The position numbers and the translations under genes are program-made. A stretch of 64,000 nucleotides of DNA from a virus, in IMG/VR virus record IMGVR_UViG_3300008448_000009, positions 1 to 64,000 of that record; one strand, given 5' to 3'. A model generated the notes under the pieces. It had not been told where the DNA came from and did no database searches. It saw nothing but the letters and a program-made list of their open reading frames with translations. Positions 32,384 through 41,092 of the stretch are shown here, piece by piece. The first letter of the stretch is position 1. The number at the start of each line of letters is the position of its first letter.

Positions 32384-32881
32384 ATGAACCTTTACAATAT
32401 CTTTGAAGAAGTTATATTAGAAGAAATCAAGAAAAATTCTCAGTTAATTTCTGAGGGTGTTTCTTCTGATGCTGTTAAATCTGCTATCAGAGATAAAGTA
32501 AATGTAAACATACTTTATCAAGATTATGTTGACCAACCACCTAGTAAACGATATATACAAGTATATAATTACGCATCAACTAAAGCAAACAACGACTCAA
32601 TTAGAGCGTATCAAATTAGTGGTGGTTCAAAAACTAAAAAACCAAATGCTTGGAAAATATTTTTGTTAGATAAAATAGTTGGTTGGTATCCAACAAACAT
32701 GAAATGGCAAAACCCTGTATCTGATTACGATGCTAGCATTCCAGCTTATAACCAGTTAGGTGATAGAACGATGAGTCAAGTTTATGATAAAGTCAATCCT
32801 GATACGTTCACTAGACAAAGAAGTGATATTTATCAAAACCCTAACTTAACACAAGATAACGAAGAAGACGAAGAATTTTAA
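32384..32881 (+). CDS. WYL-like domain protein
   Basis: Residues about 28-105 of this 165-aa protein fit the WYL pattern. AIRDKVNVNILYQDYVDQP is followed by the strand RYIQVYNYA, then SIRAYQISGGSKTKKPNAWKIFLLDKIVGW (31 residues, paraphrased here as an LRAYQ-type strand, a Gly/Ser turn and a WKxFxLDxI strand). WYL domains bind ligands, often nucleic acid or nucleotides, in regulators. There is no DNA-binding HTH at the N-terminus, only a short helix. The acidic tail ends NEEDEEEF. A stand-alone WYL protein in a late operon is unusual. Confidence 0.55.
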   Translation: MNLYNIFEEVILEEIKKNSQLISEGVSSDAVKSAIRDKVNVNILYQDYVDQPPSKRYIQVYNYASTKANNDSIRAYQISGGSKTKKPNAWKIFLLDKIVGWYPTNMKWQNPVSDYDASIPAYNQLGDRTMSQVYDKVNPDTFTRQRSDIYQNPNLTQDNEEDEEF

Positions 32882-32885
32882 AATT

Positions 32886-33500
32886 ATGGATGTACCAAAA
32901 CCAGTAGATATAGGTGCTTTAAGTGCTTTATTAGGTAAAGCAAAACAAGTAATGAATGTGGTAGAATCTAGAGCTCCAGAAAAAAAACAAGAAAGAGGTC
33001 GAGATTTTGACCCTAGAGACTCATATAATCAATCAATGTTTGATAATACTCCAATATATAATGAATCTGACGAAAGAGAACCTATCTATGAAAATTATCA
33101 ACAATCAGCACCACAAGGTGTTGTTCAAAACCATGACTACACCCCAGAACAAATTATGGCGTCAAATTTACCTCCAATAGTAAAAGAAGCGATGTTAAAA
33201 AACCCAATCCCTAGATTGAGTGGACCACCTTCAAAAGTTAGTGCTGAAGACATTGCTAGAATAACTGGAGCTAAAATTAGAACACCACAACATCAACAAC
33301 AAAGACAAGTTATTTCTGAAGGTAGAACGAGTGATGATATGATAACGATTAGCAAAACCCAATTACAAGATATGATTAATGAATCAATCAACACTTTCTT
33401 TAAGCAAACGTATAATAAAACTGTTACAGAAGAAACAATAAAAAAGACAATTAATCTACTAATAAAAGAAGGTAAAATACAAACTAAAAGAAAAATATAA
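32886..33500 (+). CDS. Protein of unknown function
   Basis: The first about 120 residues of this 204-aa protein look disordered (Gln, Asn, Pro, Asp rich). The middle has an amphipathic KEAMLKNPIPRLSGPPSKVS segment. The C-terminal third is helical (TQLQDMINESINTFFKQTYN, then a Lys-rich end). No family is recognised; the mix of a disordered head and helical tail is typical of phage scaffold or chaperone-like proteins. It is the last gene before the terminator at 33501. Confidence 0.58.
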   Translation: MDVPKPVDIGALSALLGKAKQVMNVVESRAPEKKQERGRDFDPRDSYNQSMFDNTPIYNESDEREPIYENYQQSAPQGVVQNHDYTPEQIMASNLPPIVKEAMLKNPIPRLSGPPSKVSAEDIARITGAKIRTPQHQQQRQVISEGRTSDDMITISKTQLQDMINESINTFFKQTYNKTVTEETIKKTINLLIKEGKIQTKRKI

Positions 33501-33528
33501 AAAAAAGGGGTTTAATAACCCCTTTTTT
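33501..33528 (+). terminator. Intrinsic terminator
   Basis: AAAAAAGGGGTT (33501-33512) and AACCCCTTTTTT (33517-33528) pair perfectly around TAAT and end in a T-run. It closes the 30971-33500 operon directly after its last stop codon. Confidence 0.85.
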
Positions 33529-33592
33529 ATTTACTATTTGTTTTTAAAACGATATATTTAAAAATCAATAAAATGTTTTAAAACAAATTTTC

Positions 33593-34819
33593 ATGAAAAA
33601 ATTAAAAGTATTGGTAGTGCCTTCAGACCGTACAGGTGTAAGCTACTTCCGTTCAACAAACCCACACATCGCATTAGAAAACAATTACCCAGATGAGTTT
33701 TCAGTAGATATTGATTATGAACCACAATTAAATAACGATGAGTGGTTAAAACAATATGACATCATTCATTACCATAGAACACTTGGTAGTTACGAGCAAA
33801 TGCCACAATTATTACAACATCTAGATAATTTAGGTATAGTTACCATTATGGATTTAGATGACCATTGGGCTCCAGGTCCACACCACCCAGCATATCACAT
33901 TATTAAATCTTCTGGGTTAGATAAAAAGATATTAGACAACATCAAGTGCGCTAGAAACGTAACAACAACAACACGTTTATTTGCAGAAGAAATAGCTAAA
34001 CACAATAAAAATGTTTTTGTTCTTCCAAACGCAGTTGAACCAACTGAAAAACAATTTACTCCAAACTTAGAAAAATCTGATAGAATTAGAATCGGATGGT
34101 TAGGTGGGTCTTCTCACTTAAAAGATTTAGAAATTCTTAATGGTGTTGTGACTAAATTAAGAGGTGATAATTTGATTGACAAAGTTCAGTTTGTTTTGTG
34201 TGGTTTTGATACAAGAGGTACACACACAGAAATTGACCAAGCAACTGGTCAGCAAAAAGTAAGACAAATTACACCTATGGAAAGTGTTTGGTTTAGATAT
34301 GAAAAAATATTTACAGACAACTATCAAATCGTTAGCCCAGAGTATAAATCTCACCTTATGAAATTTACATTGGATGAATTCCCAAATGTTGCTAATGAAC
34401 CGTATAGAAGAGTTTGGACAAAACCAATATCAACTTACGCGTCAAACTATAATTTATTTGATATTTCATTGGCACCACTAGAAGAAAACGTTTTCAACAA
34501 AGTTAAAAGTCAACTAAAGGTTATCGAAGCTGGTTTTCACCATAAAGCTATTATCGCTCAAGACTTTGGCCCATATAAATTGGATTTAAAAAATGCGATT
34601 CAATATGGTGGTGGTTTTGATGAAACAGCCAACGGTATTCTTATCGACTCTAAAAAGAACCACAAAGATTGGTATACTTCGTTGAAAAAATTAATAACAA
34701 ACCCTAATATGATTCCAATCCTTCAAGAAAATCTTTACAACACTGTTAAAGACACATATTCAATGAACAAAGTAACTGAGGATAGAAAAGAATTATATTT
34801 AAAATTAACACAAAAATAA
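33593..34819 (+). CDS. Glycosyltransferase, GT-B fold (GT4-like)
   Basis: In this 408-aa protein the N-terminal Rossmann start KLKVLVVPSDRTGVSYFRS, the central MDLDDHW segment (about 85-91), a second Rossmann start IRIGWLGGSSHLKDLE (about 165-180) and the late LAPLEENVFNKVKSQLKVIEAG motif (about 300-321) fit GT4-type transferases, where E-x7-E-like residues bind the nucleotide-sugar. The sugar and acceptor are not predictable. It opens the glycosylation island; the leader contains no clear host-type promoter but a weak late-like ATATATTTAAAAA. Confidence 0.85.
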   Translation: MKKLKVLVVPSDRTGVSYFRSTNPHIALENNYPDEFSVDIDYEPQLNNDEWLKQYDIIHYHRTLGSYEQMPQLLQHLDNLGIVTIMDLDDHWAPGPHHPAYHIIKSSGLDKKILDNIKCARNVTTTTRLFAEEIAKHNKNVFVLPNAVEPTEKQFTPNLEKSDRIRIGWLGGSSHLKDLEILNGVVTKLRGDNLIDKVQFVLCGFDTRGTHTEIDQATGQQKVRQITPMESVWFRYEKIFTDNYQIVSPEYKSHLMKFTLDEFPNVANEPYRRVWTKPISTYASNYNLFDISLAPLEENVFNKVKSQLKVIEAGFHHKAIIAQDFGPYKLDLKNAIQYGGGFDETANGILIDSKKNHKDWYTSLKKLITNPNMIPILQENLYNTVKDTYSMNKVTEDRKELYLKLTQK

Positions 34820-34820
34820 A

Positions 34821-35210
34821 ATGGGAAAGAAAAAAGATTTAAAAAAAGTATTGGTATTTTTGGCTGATTATTTAAAAGAAGAAAAAACTAAAAAAAGAAA
34901 AAAAGTTAAAGTTGAAAAAACATTGTTGGTTGAACAAAAAGAAGATGAATTAACTAAACTTAAAACACCTATAGATAACCTTAGTGTAACGGCAGAACAT
35001 ATCAAAGACCTTATGGATAGGATTGATGAAAAAAGAGTGGAAGAAGCTAAAACTAAAACTTTGTTATCCAACCAAAGAAAAGAATTTCAAGAAGAGATTA
35101 AAAAAGTAAAAGAAAACGCTATTGAAAAAATTTTAGAGTCTAAAAAAGAAGAAGAAGTTTTATTAAGTGGTGTTACTTTGTCAGTGTTAAATAATGATTT
35201 TTCAAATTAA
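34821..35210 (+). CDS. Lys/Glu-rich coiled-coil protein
   Basis: This 129-aa protein is almost all charged helix (KKEDLKKV start, then KEENAIEKILESKKEEEVLL-type heptads), so a coiled coil is expected. No enzymatic motif or membrane segment is present. It starts one base after the upstream glycosyltransferase stop, so is probably translated with it. Function unknown; a scaffold or partner for the transferase is possible but unproven. Confidence 0.55.
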   Translation: MGKKKDLKKVLVFLADYLKEEKTKKRKKVKVEKTLLVEQKEDELTKLKTPIDNLSVTAEHIKDLMDRIDEKRVEEAKTKTLLSNQRKEFQEEIKKVKENAIEKILESKKEEEVLLSGVTLSVLNNDFSN

Positions 35211-35237
35211 CATAGATAAAAAAAGTATACAAAAACA

Positions 35238-35268
35238 TTGATTTTTTGTATTTTTATGCGTATATTTG
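35238..35268 (+). promoter_or_regulatory. Host-type (Bacteroidota) promoter for the HD/dUTPase/glycosylation run
   Basis: TTG (35238-35240), 20 bases, TATATTTG (35261-35268). Same sequence and spacing as the polymerase and helicase promoters. Downstream genes up to 48740 are separated by a few bases or overlap, with no terminator seen, so the glycosylation island could be transcribed from here early in infection. Confidence 0.72.
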
Positions 35269-35301
35269 TAAAAAAATAACAGATACTAATATATAAAAAC
35301 A

Positions 35302-35853
35302 ATGTCTTTAACACAAGAAAAAATCCTTGCTAACACAAAAAAATATTTTGAGACAGCAAAAAATAATGATTTCATGACTGATGAACTTATGACTTTCTTA
35401 GGTGAAAGTTTTATAAAAGCTCCAGCATCAACAATGGATTCTTTACATAACGCTTTTGAAGGTGGTCTAATTGACCATTTATTAAGAGTTGCGTTTTACG
35501 CTGTAAGATTCAATAACTCATTACCAGACGACAAAAAAGTAGACCAAAAAAGTCTTCTTAAAGTTTGTTTGCTACACCAAATCGGTAAAGCTAATCTTTA
35601 TGTTGACGGTCCAGAATGGGCAAAGAAAAACGGTAAACATTACGATTTCAACAACTTATTGGTTTCAATGAGAGTTAGTGAAAGAAGTATTTACTATGCA
35701 ACATCTAATGGAGTTACTTTCACAGAAGAAGAATTTGGCGCTATTCTAATGTCAGATAAATCAGATGACAAACAAGCAGAATACCATAATTCAACTTTGG
35801 GTGATTTGTTAAAAATGTCTAACTTATTTGCAATTAAACACGAGAAAAACTAA
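35302..35853 (+). CDS. HD-domain-like protein with altered metal motif
   Basis: Residues about 45-175 of this 183-aa protein follow an HD hydrolase layout: EGGLIDHLLRVAFYAVRF, then KVCLLHQIGKANLY, then later VSERSIYYATSNGVTFTEEE. The classical HD pair is here His-Gln (LLHQIGK), so the second metal ligand is missing; catalytic activity is doubtful, and a binding or sensing role is possible. Similar HQ variants occur in other Bacteroidota phages as I recall, so it may be a conserved family. It is the first gene after the host-type promoter and overlaps dUTPase by one base. Confidence 0.65.
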   Translation: MSLTQEKILANTKKYFETAKNNDFMTDELMTFLGESFIKAPASTMDSLHNAFEGGLIDHLLRVAFYAVRFNNSLPDDKKVDQKSLLKVCLLHQIGKANLYVDGPEWAKKNGKHYDFNNLLVSMRVSERSIYYATSNGVTFTEEEFGAILMSDKSDDKQAEYHNSTLGDLLKMSNLFAIKHEKN

Positions 35854-36434
35854 TGAATTACAACGTTGAAGAAATGAGAAAGAAGTTATTAGATACTTTT
35901 GATTCTAATAGCGGTTATACTATGGATGATTTTAACAAAGAGTTCAATAACCAAATGCCTTTAAGTATTGCTGAACAATTCAAATTCAAGGTTAATTTCA
36001 AAAATGAATCAACAAACCCAGACCCAGAGTATGCAACTGCTGGGTCTTCTGGTTTTGATTTAAGAGCTAATCTAGTAGACGGTCCTATGAAACTATACAC
36101 TGGTGAAAGAGCTATAGTGCCAACTGGTTTATTTTTTGAATTACCAGAAAACTTTGAGATTCAAGTTAGACCTAGAAGTGGTTTGGCTGCTAAGAATGGT
36201 GTTACGGTTTTGAATACACCTGGAACGGTTGATGCTGATTATCGCGGTGAAATTAAAGTTATCTTAATTAATTTAGGTGAAAAACCATTTGAAATATTTC
36301 ATGGTGATAGAATAGCCCAAGCAGTTGTTGCTAGTGTAACAGCTAAAAACATTATTAACTTAAATAGAGTTACTGAAATATCAGAAAACACTGAACGTGG
36401 TTCTGGTGGGTTTGGTAGCACAGGAATAAACTAA
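35853..36434 (+). CDS. dut: dUTPase (dUTP diphosphatase)
   Basis: Hydrolyses dUTP to dUMP and pyrophosphate, keeping uracil out of phage DNA and supplying dTMP synthesis. This 193-aa protein carries all five trimeric dUTPase motifs: 1 AGSSGFDLRA (about 67-76), 2 RPRSGLAAKNG (about 105-115), 3 NTPGTVDADYRGEIKV (about 120-135), 4 GDRIAQAVV (about 149-157), 5 RGSGGFGSTG at the C-terminus. A 50-residue N-terminal helix extension precedes the core. It is translationally coupled to the HD-like gene and followed 4 bases later by the two-domain glycosyltransferase. Confidence 0.95.
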   Translation: MNYNVEEMRKKLLDTFDSNSGYTMDDFNKEFNNQMPLSIAEQFKFKVNFKNESTNPDPEYATAGSSGFDLRANLVDGPMKLYTGERAIVPTGLFFELPENFEIQVRPRSGLAAKNGVTVLNTPGTVDADYRGEIKVILINLGEKPFEIFHGDRIAQAVVASVTAKNIINLNRVTEISENTERGSGGFGSTGIN

Positions 36435-36438
36435 AACA

Positions 36439-38085
36439 ATGGTAACAGTAGTATATTGTACAAGAGAAACAAAGCCAGAACATAGAGAACACTTGATTAA
36501 GTCTTCTGGGCTTCATAAACACATTGAGGTGATAGAAATCATCAACAATGGTGAATCACTAACCAAAGCGTATAATCGTGGCTTAAAACAAGCTAAAAAC
36601 AATATTGTGGTTTTTTGTCATGATGATTTAACTATTGAGACAAAACAATGGGGTAATAAATTAACCAAACTATTTGATAAAAACCCAAAGTTTGGTATCA
36701 TTGGTGTTGCTGGTAGCAAAAACATGCCAGAGTCTGGTCAATGGTGGGAAAACAGAAGTAAAATGTATGGTCGCGTACAACACACGCACGAAGGCAAAAC
36801 TTGGTTATCAAGTTATTCTGAGGACTTAGGTCAAGAACTTGAAGAAGTTGTTGTTTGTGATGGTGTTTGGTTTGCTGTTGATAAGACAAGGTTAAAAAAA
36901 GAATTTAATGAACAAGTTGAAGGATTTCATTTTTATGACGTAACTTTTGCTTTTGAAAACTATCTACAAGGTGTTAAAGTTGGGGTAACTACTGCTATTA
37001 GAATCAATCACCAATCTATCGGTATGACCAACGAAGCGTGGGAAAAAAACAGAGCTGATTTCTCTGAAGCTTTCCAAGCATTCTTACCAGCAAACGTAAA
37101 GAAAACACTTAGAAAAGGTCAAAAACTTAAAGTACTTATTGGCTGTTTAAGTTTTGCTAATTATACTGGTTCAGAACTATACGTTTTTGAGCTAGCCAAA
37201 CAACTAATTAAACAGGGTTGTGATGTTTCTGTATGTTCAAGTATTGGAGAACCTTTATTATCTGCTGCAAATAAACTAGGTGTTAAAATGTATAGTATAC
37301 AAGAACCACCTGGTTTTAAACTAGGTGATGGTAAATGGATGTTAAAATCGCCACAAGGTGATGTAGTATCACAACCAAACACACTGTACAAAGTTAGTGA
37401 TGTAAATTTTGATGTAATTCATTTAAACCACAAACCAGTTACAGAACATTTATTAAGATTCTATCCAGAAACACCTGTAATCTGTTCTATACATTCAGAA
37501 GTAATCTCTTTAGAAGAACCAGTTATTTCCCCACAAATAAAACAATACATAGCTATTAGACCAGAAATTAAAGAACACATCGTGGAGACTTTTGGTGTTG
37601 ATAAAGATTTGGTTAGTGTTATCTACAACCCAATTGATGCTGATAAATTTAAAGTGGTTAACACAACTGAAAAAAGAAATAAAAAAAGAATACTTTTTGT
37701 CGGTACTATTGATTATCTTAGAAGAAACACAATTCAAGATTTGATAAATGTTACTCGAGAAAACAACCAAGAACTTTGGATTGTTGGGAAGAAAAACGAT
37801 ACGTATTTAGATGATATGATAGCCAACGAACCACATGTAACATATTATGAACCTACATCTAATGTTGAAAAATTCATTCATCAATGTGATGAAACCGCTG
37901 GGATACTTTTAGGTAGAACAACTATTGAAGGTTGGATGTGTGGTAAATCTGGTTGGATTTACAACGTTGATTCTACTGGAATTATATTGTCAAAAGCATT
38001 GCATGAAGTACCTACAGACGTTGATAAATTTAACAGCAAAAACATAACAACCCAAATAATTGAAGAATATAAAAAAATATTATAA
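36439..38085 (+). CDS. Two-domain glycosyltransferase (GT2-like + GT4-like)
   Basis: This 548-aa protein looks bifunctional. Residues 1-215 are a GT-A domain: VTVVYCTRETKPEHREHLI, then VVFCHDDLTIET with the HDD metal site (about 56-58), then EGFHFYDVTFAFENYLQGV as the catalytic-base region. Residues about 225-548 are a GT-B domain: LKVLIGCLSFANYTGSELYV (TGSE phosphate-binding-like), KRILFVGTIDYLRRN as the second Rossmann start, and LLGRTTIEGWMCGKSGW near the nucleotide-sugar site. Such fusions add two sugars in sequence. It overlaps the next gene by one base. Confidence 0.82.
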   Translation: MVTVVYCTRETKPEHREHLIKSSGLHKHIEVIEIINNGESLTKAYNRGLKQAKNNIVVFCHDDLTIETKQWGNKLTKLFDKNPKFGIIGVAGSKNMPESGQWWENRSKMYGRVQHTHEGKTWLSSYSEDLGQELEEVVVCDGVWFAVDKTRLKKEFNEQVEGFHFYDVTFAFENYLQGVKVGVTTAIRINHQSIGMTNEAWEKNRADFSEAFQAFLPANVKKTLRKGQKLKVLIGCLSFANYTGSELYVFELAKQLIKQGCDVSVCSSIGEPLLSAANKLGVKMYSIQEPPGFKLGDGKWMLKSPQGDVVSQPNTLYKVSDVNFDVIHLNHKPVTEHLLRFYPETPVICSIHSEVISLEEPVISPQIKQYIAIRPEIKEHIVETFGVDKDLVSVIYNPIDADKFKVVNTTEKRNKKRILFVGTIDYLRRNTIQDLINVTRENNQELWIVGKKNDTYLDDMIANEPHVTYYEPTSNVEKFIHQCDETAGILLGRTTIEGWMCGKSGWIYNVDSTGIILSKALHEVPTDVDKFNSKNITTQIIEEYKKIL

Positions 38086-39032
38086 TGAGTGTGATAGAAT
38101 GGTTTAAAAGGAAAGTTGCTGTAGTGTCATTAGCTTTAAGCAACGTTGAAAAAGGCGCGTTGACGCAGACTGGTGAAGGTTTATCTAGTGATGTAACACA
38201 TAGTCAAAGACTTAGTCAAGGTCAAGTTGCTGATTCATTGATAAATGGTGAAGTAACTCAAGAAGTGCTTAATCTTAAATGGAGGACATATAAGGTTTTG
38301 AAAGCCACTGAAGGTCTTACAGCTGAAATAGTTGGTTATGATAAGGATGGTATGCCTATAGTTAAAACTCAAAAAAGAAGCAAGAAAAAAGGTCTTAAAA
38401 AAGTAAACTTAGATACTATCGATAACTATGTGTTAGAGATGGTTGTCGACAATAGTGAGATAGTATTATCTGGAAGTCAAGCTATGGATAACGAACATAT
38501 TAGTTTATTAGATGAGGTTATGTTAAATGATGGTGAGATTGGACAAACAGCTACTCATGGTAGTATTGATTCTGACGAATATTTTATAACTAGTAAAACT
38601 GAACGACCTATAAAAATTGGTAGAGACACATTACCAAATTTTTACATAGAAAATTTTGCCAAGAAATTAAACGTAAGAAAAATTAATAAAAACAAAAGAT
38701 TATTAGAATTCTACGTTAGCAAATATGTTAACGAAGACAATAGAACTAGTAGATTATTTATTAGCGCTATTAAAAAAGTTATGAGCGGTAACACACAAAA
38801 ACAAAGTTTTATAGAACTTAAAGATGTGGAATTTGTTACTTACAAAAGTTTAGGTGTTGAAGATTATTTGGAGTTTAAATACGATATAGAATCTTTTGAT
38901 AAAATAATTGAATTTAACGGATTCTATGTGATAAAATTTGTTGCCAAAGTCACTACTAACGGTAAATACCTTTTTGAAGAACATAGAGTAGATGAGTTAG
39001 ATAAAAAATACGAACAAAAAGCTAAAAAATAA
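38085..39032 (+). CDS. Protein of unknown function in the glycosylation island
   Basis: No family is recognised for this 315-aa protein. The N-terminal amphipathic stretch (SVIEWFKRKVAVVSLALSN), a Lys-rich patch (KTQKRSKKKGLKKVNLD, about 95-111) and a mixed alpha/beta C-terminus can be seen, with no transmembrane helix. One-base overlaps on both sides place it tightly within the glycosyltransferase operon, so it may assist that pathway, but a virion role is equally possible. Confidence 0.55.
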   Translation: MSVIEWFKRKVAVVSLALSNVEKGALTQTGEGLSSDVTHSQRLSQGQVADSLINGEVTQEVLNLKWRTYKVLKATEGLTAEIVGYDKDGMPIVKTQKRSKKKGLKKVNLDTIDNYVLEMVVDNSEIVLSGSQAMDNEHISLLDEVMLNDGEIGQTATHGSIDSDEYFITSKTERPIKIGRDTLPNFYIENFAKKLNVRKINKNKRLLEFYVSKYVNEDNRTSRLFISAIKKVMSGNTQKQSFIELKDVEFVTYKSLGVEDYLEFKYDIESFDKIIEFNGFYVIKFVAKVTTNGKYLFEEHRVDELDKKYEQKAKK

Positions 39033-39655
39033 TGGTTGATTTAAAAAAATATTTTGATAGAATTTATGTAATCAACCTAGACAGACGACCAGATAGGTTA
39101 GAGAAATTTAATCTAGAGCTTGATAAGTTCGGAATTACCGATGTTGAAAAATTTTCAGCGATTGACGGAACAACTATTTCACCAAATAATAACACTTTGT
39201 TAGCTGGTGAAATAGGTGTTTTAATGTCACATCTAGAAATAATTAAAAAATGTCATTCTGAAGGGGTTAAAAATGTTTTAATATTAGAAGATGATGTGTT
39301 TTTCACTGATGAAATAAAAAAGTTAGATGAATATATGTTAGAAGTCCCTAAAGATTGGGATTTTATTTATTTTGGTGGAAACCATGTTTACGGGGCTGCA
39401 CCAACGAAAATATCAGATAAAGTGCTTAAATTAAATTTTACAGTAGCTTTACAATGTGTTGCGATAAACAATACATTATTTGAAACCATCATGGCTATTT
39501 TACCTAAAATGGGTAAACAAGTTGATGGTTATTACGCACAATTACATAACGTCTACAATGCTTATGGGTTTTATCCTAATATGGCAAAACAAGTTGCTGG
39601 TTTTAGTGACATCCAAAATAGGAACGTAGACTATTCAGGGTTTTTTAAAGATTAA
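39032..39655 (+). CDS. GT25-family glycosyltransferase
   Basis: In this 207-aa protein the N-terminal FDRIYVINLDRRPDRLEKF (about 8-26) and EIGVLMSHLEIIKKC (about 68-82) are the signature of family 25, which includes LPS beta-1,4-galactosyltransferases; LILEDDVFF (about 89-97) is the acidic metal/donor site. DWDFIYFGGNH follows. The acceptor is unknown. One-base overlaps with both neighbours indicate coupled translation. The family's typical role in LOS/LPS assembly hints that host surface glycan is the target. Confidence 0.88.
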   Translation: MVDLKKYFDRIYVINLDRRPDRLEKFNLELDKFGITDVEKFSAIDGTTISPNNNTLLAGEIGVLMSHLEIIKKCHSEGVKNVLILEDDVFFTDEIKKLDEYMLEVPKDWDFIYFGGNHVYGAAPTKISDKVLKLNFTVALQCVAINNTLFETIMAILPKMGKQVDGYYAQLHNVYNAYGFYPNMAKQVAGFSDIQNRNVDYSGFFKD

Positions 39656-40479
39656 TGGAAAAATATAAAAATCAATTAATTATTTTCTCTAAAAATAGGG
39701 CGTGTCAATTGAATCTTTTGTTAGATTCGTTAGTATTAAATGCTCCGCTATTATTTGACAAAATACATGTTTTATATAAATCTGAAAACGATTATATTTT
39801 GGGGTACGAAAAACTTAAAGAAAAATACAGTGGTATCAATTTCCATTCTGAAACTAATTTTAGAAAAGATTTATTTAAACTAATAGATGACGAAATTGAA
39901 GTAACAACATTTATGGTTGATGATGCGGTAGTGTTTAAACAAATAATGGCTAGGAAAATAGAAATAATCAAACCAGTTGTTGAAAACAATTTAATATTTT
40001 CATTAAGACTAGGTAAAAATTGTGTTTATTCGCATCCAGCTAATTTAAACTATACTCTTGGTGAACATGAAGTAGATGGTGAATATATTAGCTTCGACTA
40101 TACCAAACAACAAATAGGTGATTTCAAATACCCACTATCAACAGATGGCCATATTTTTAACACTAAATTAATAAAAGATTTACTTATAGATATTAATTTT
40201 CACAACCCAAATACCTTAGAAGCCAATTTACAAAAATTTGTTTTTATGAATTCTATACCTACTAAAATGAAATGTTTTACTGAATCAAAATTAGTTAGCA
40301 TACCAGTTAATTTGGTTAATGAAACCTTTAATAATAGACATGGATTGGAATTTGGTATATCAGAAAAAGAACTTAACGATAAATATCTTAACGGTGAGGT
40401 TATAGATTTAAAATCCATGGATTTTAATGGTATAAATGGACCACATAAAGAAATAATATATAAATTTAAAACGAATTAA
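39655..40479 (+). CDS. Probable GT-A glycosyltransferase (GT2-like)
   Basis: This 274-aa protein starts LIIFSKNRACQLNLLLDSL, a common GT2-like N-terminus, followed by VTTFMVDDAVVFKQIM with an acidic VDD metal site (about 80-88) and KYPLSTDGHIFN. No membrane segment is present. Donor and acceptor are not predictable. Lies between the GT25 gene (overlapping by one base) and the first FkbM gene. Confidence 0.68.
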   Translation: MEKYKNQLIIFSKNRACQLNLLLDSLVLNAPLLFDKIHVLYKSENDYILGYEKLKEKYSGINFHSETNFRKDLFKLIDDEIEVTTFMVDDAVVFKQIMARKIEIIKPVVENNLIFSLRLGKNCVYSHPANLNYTLGEHEVDGEYISFDYTKQQIGDFKYPLSTDGHIFNTKLIKDLLIDINFHNPNTLEANLQKFVFMNSIPTKMKCFTESKLVSIPVNLVNETFNNRHGLEFGISEKELNDKYLNGEVIDLKSMDFNGINGPHKEIIYKFKTN

Positions 40480-40480
40480 A

Positions 40481-41092
40481 ATGCTATTAAACTTAGACAA
40501 TTTAAAAGAAAAATATGACCTTAAAATTAAAGGTATATTACACATTGGTGCTCACGTTGGTCAAGAATATAACACATACCAAAGATTAGGTATTGATAAC
40601 GTAATGTTCTTCGAACCAGTACCATCAACATTTCAAAGACTAAAAGAAAATGTTGGTGATAACGCAATTTTACATAACACTGCTTTAGGTAATATTGAAG
40701 GTGAAGTTGAAATGTTTACTGAAACTATAAACGAAGGACAATCTAGTTCTGTTTTACAACCAGACTATCATTTGGTGCAACACCCAAATATTCAATTTGA
40801 TGGGAAAGAAACTGTTAAAATAACAAAGTTAGATAATTTTATTGAAGATAAAGATAAATATAATTTCATCAACGTAGACGTTCAAGGTTATGAACTAGAA
40901 GTTTTTAAAGGTGGTTCTGAATTTTTAAATTCCATTGATTATATCATGACTGAAGTAAACCGAGCTGAACTTTATAAAGGTTGTGCTAGAATTGAAGAAT
41001 TAGATACTTTCCTAAGTGAATATGGTTTTGAAAGAGTTGAAACAACTTGGGATGGTGGAACATGGGGAGACGCTTTTTATGTTAAAGGATAA
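40481..41092 (+). CDS. FkbM-family methyltransferase
   Basis: This 203-aa protein is a SAM-dependent methyltransferase of the FkbM type: GILHIGAHVGQEYNTYQRLG (SAM-binding loop, about 18-37), VMFFEPVPSTF (acidic ribose-binding Glu), NFINVDVQGYELEVFKGG (about 130-147, the family hallmark DVxGYExxVLKG). FkbM enzymes often O-methylate sugars. It is one of three such genes in the island. Its 3' end overlaps the GT10-like gene. Confidence 0.87.
   Translation: MLLNLDNLKEKYDLKIKGILHIGAHVGQEYNTYQRLGIDNVMFFEPVPSTFQRLKENVGDNAILHNTALGNIEGEVEMFTETINEGQSSSVLQPDYHLVQHPNIQFDGKETVKITKLDNFIEDKDKYNFINVDVQGYELEVFKGGSEFLNSIDYIMTEVNRAELYKGCARIEELDTFLSEYGFERVETTWDGGTWGDAFYVKG

Noticed and set aside
33540-33592. 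Late-like ATATATTTAAAAA before the first glycosyltransferase
   Set aside because: It lacks the TTTATAA core and is not positioned like the other motifs.
35853-36434. DNA base glycosylation as the purpose of the sugar transferases
   Set aside because: dUTPase is present but no hydroxymethylase or other base-modifying enzyme is seen in this window, so it is left only as an alternative.
41016-41078. Upstream start for the GT10-like gene
   Set aside because: It would lie wholly inside the FkbM gene, which ends with family-typical residues; ATG 41079 gives normal overlap.
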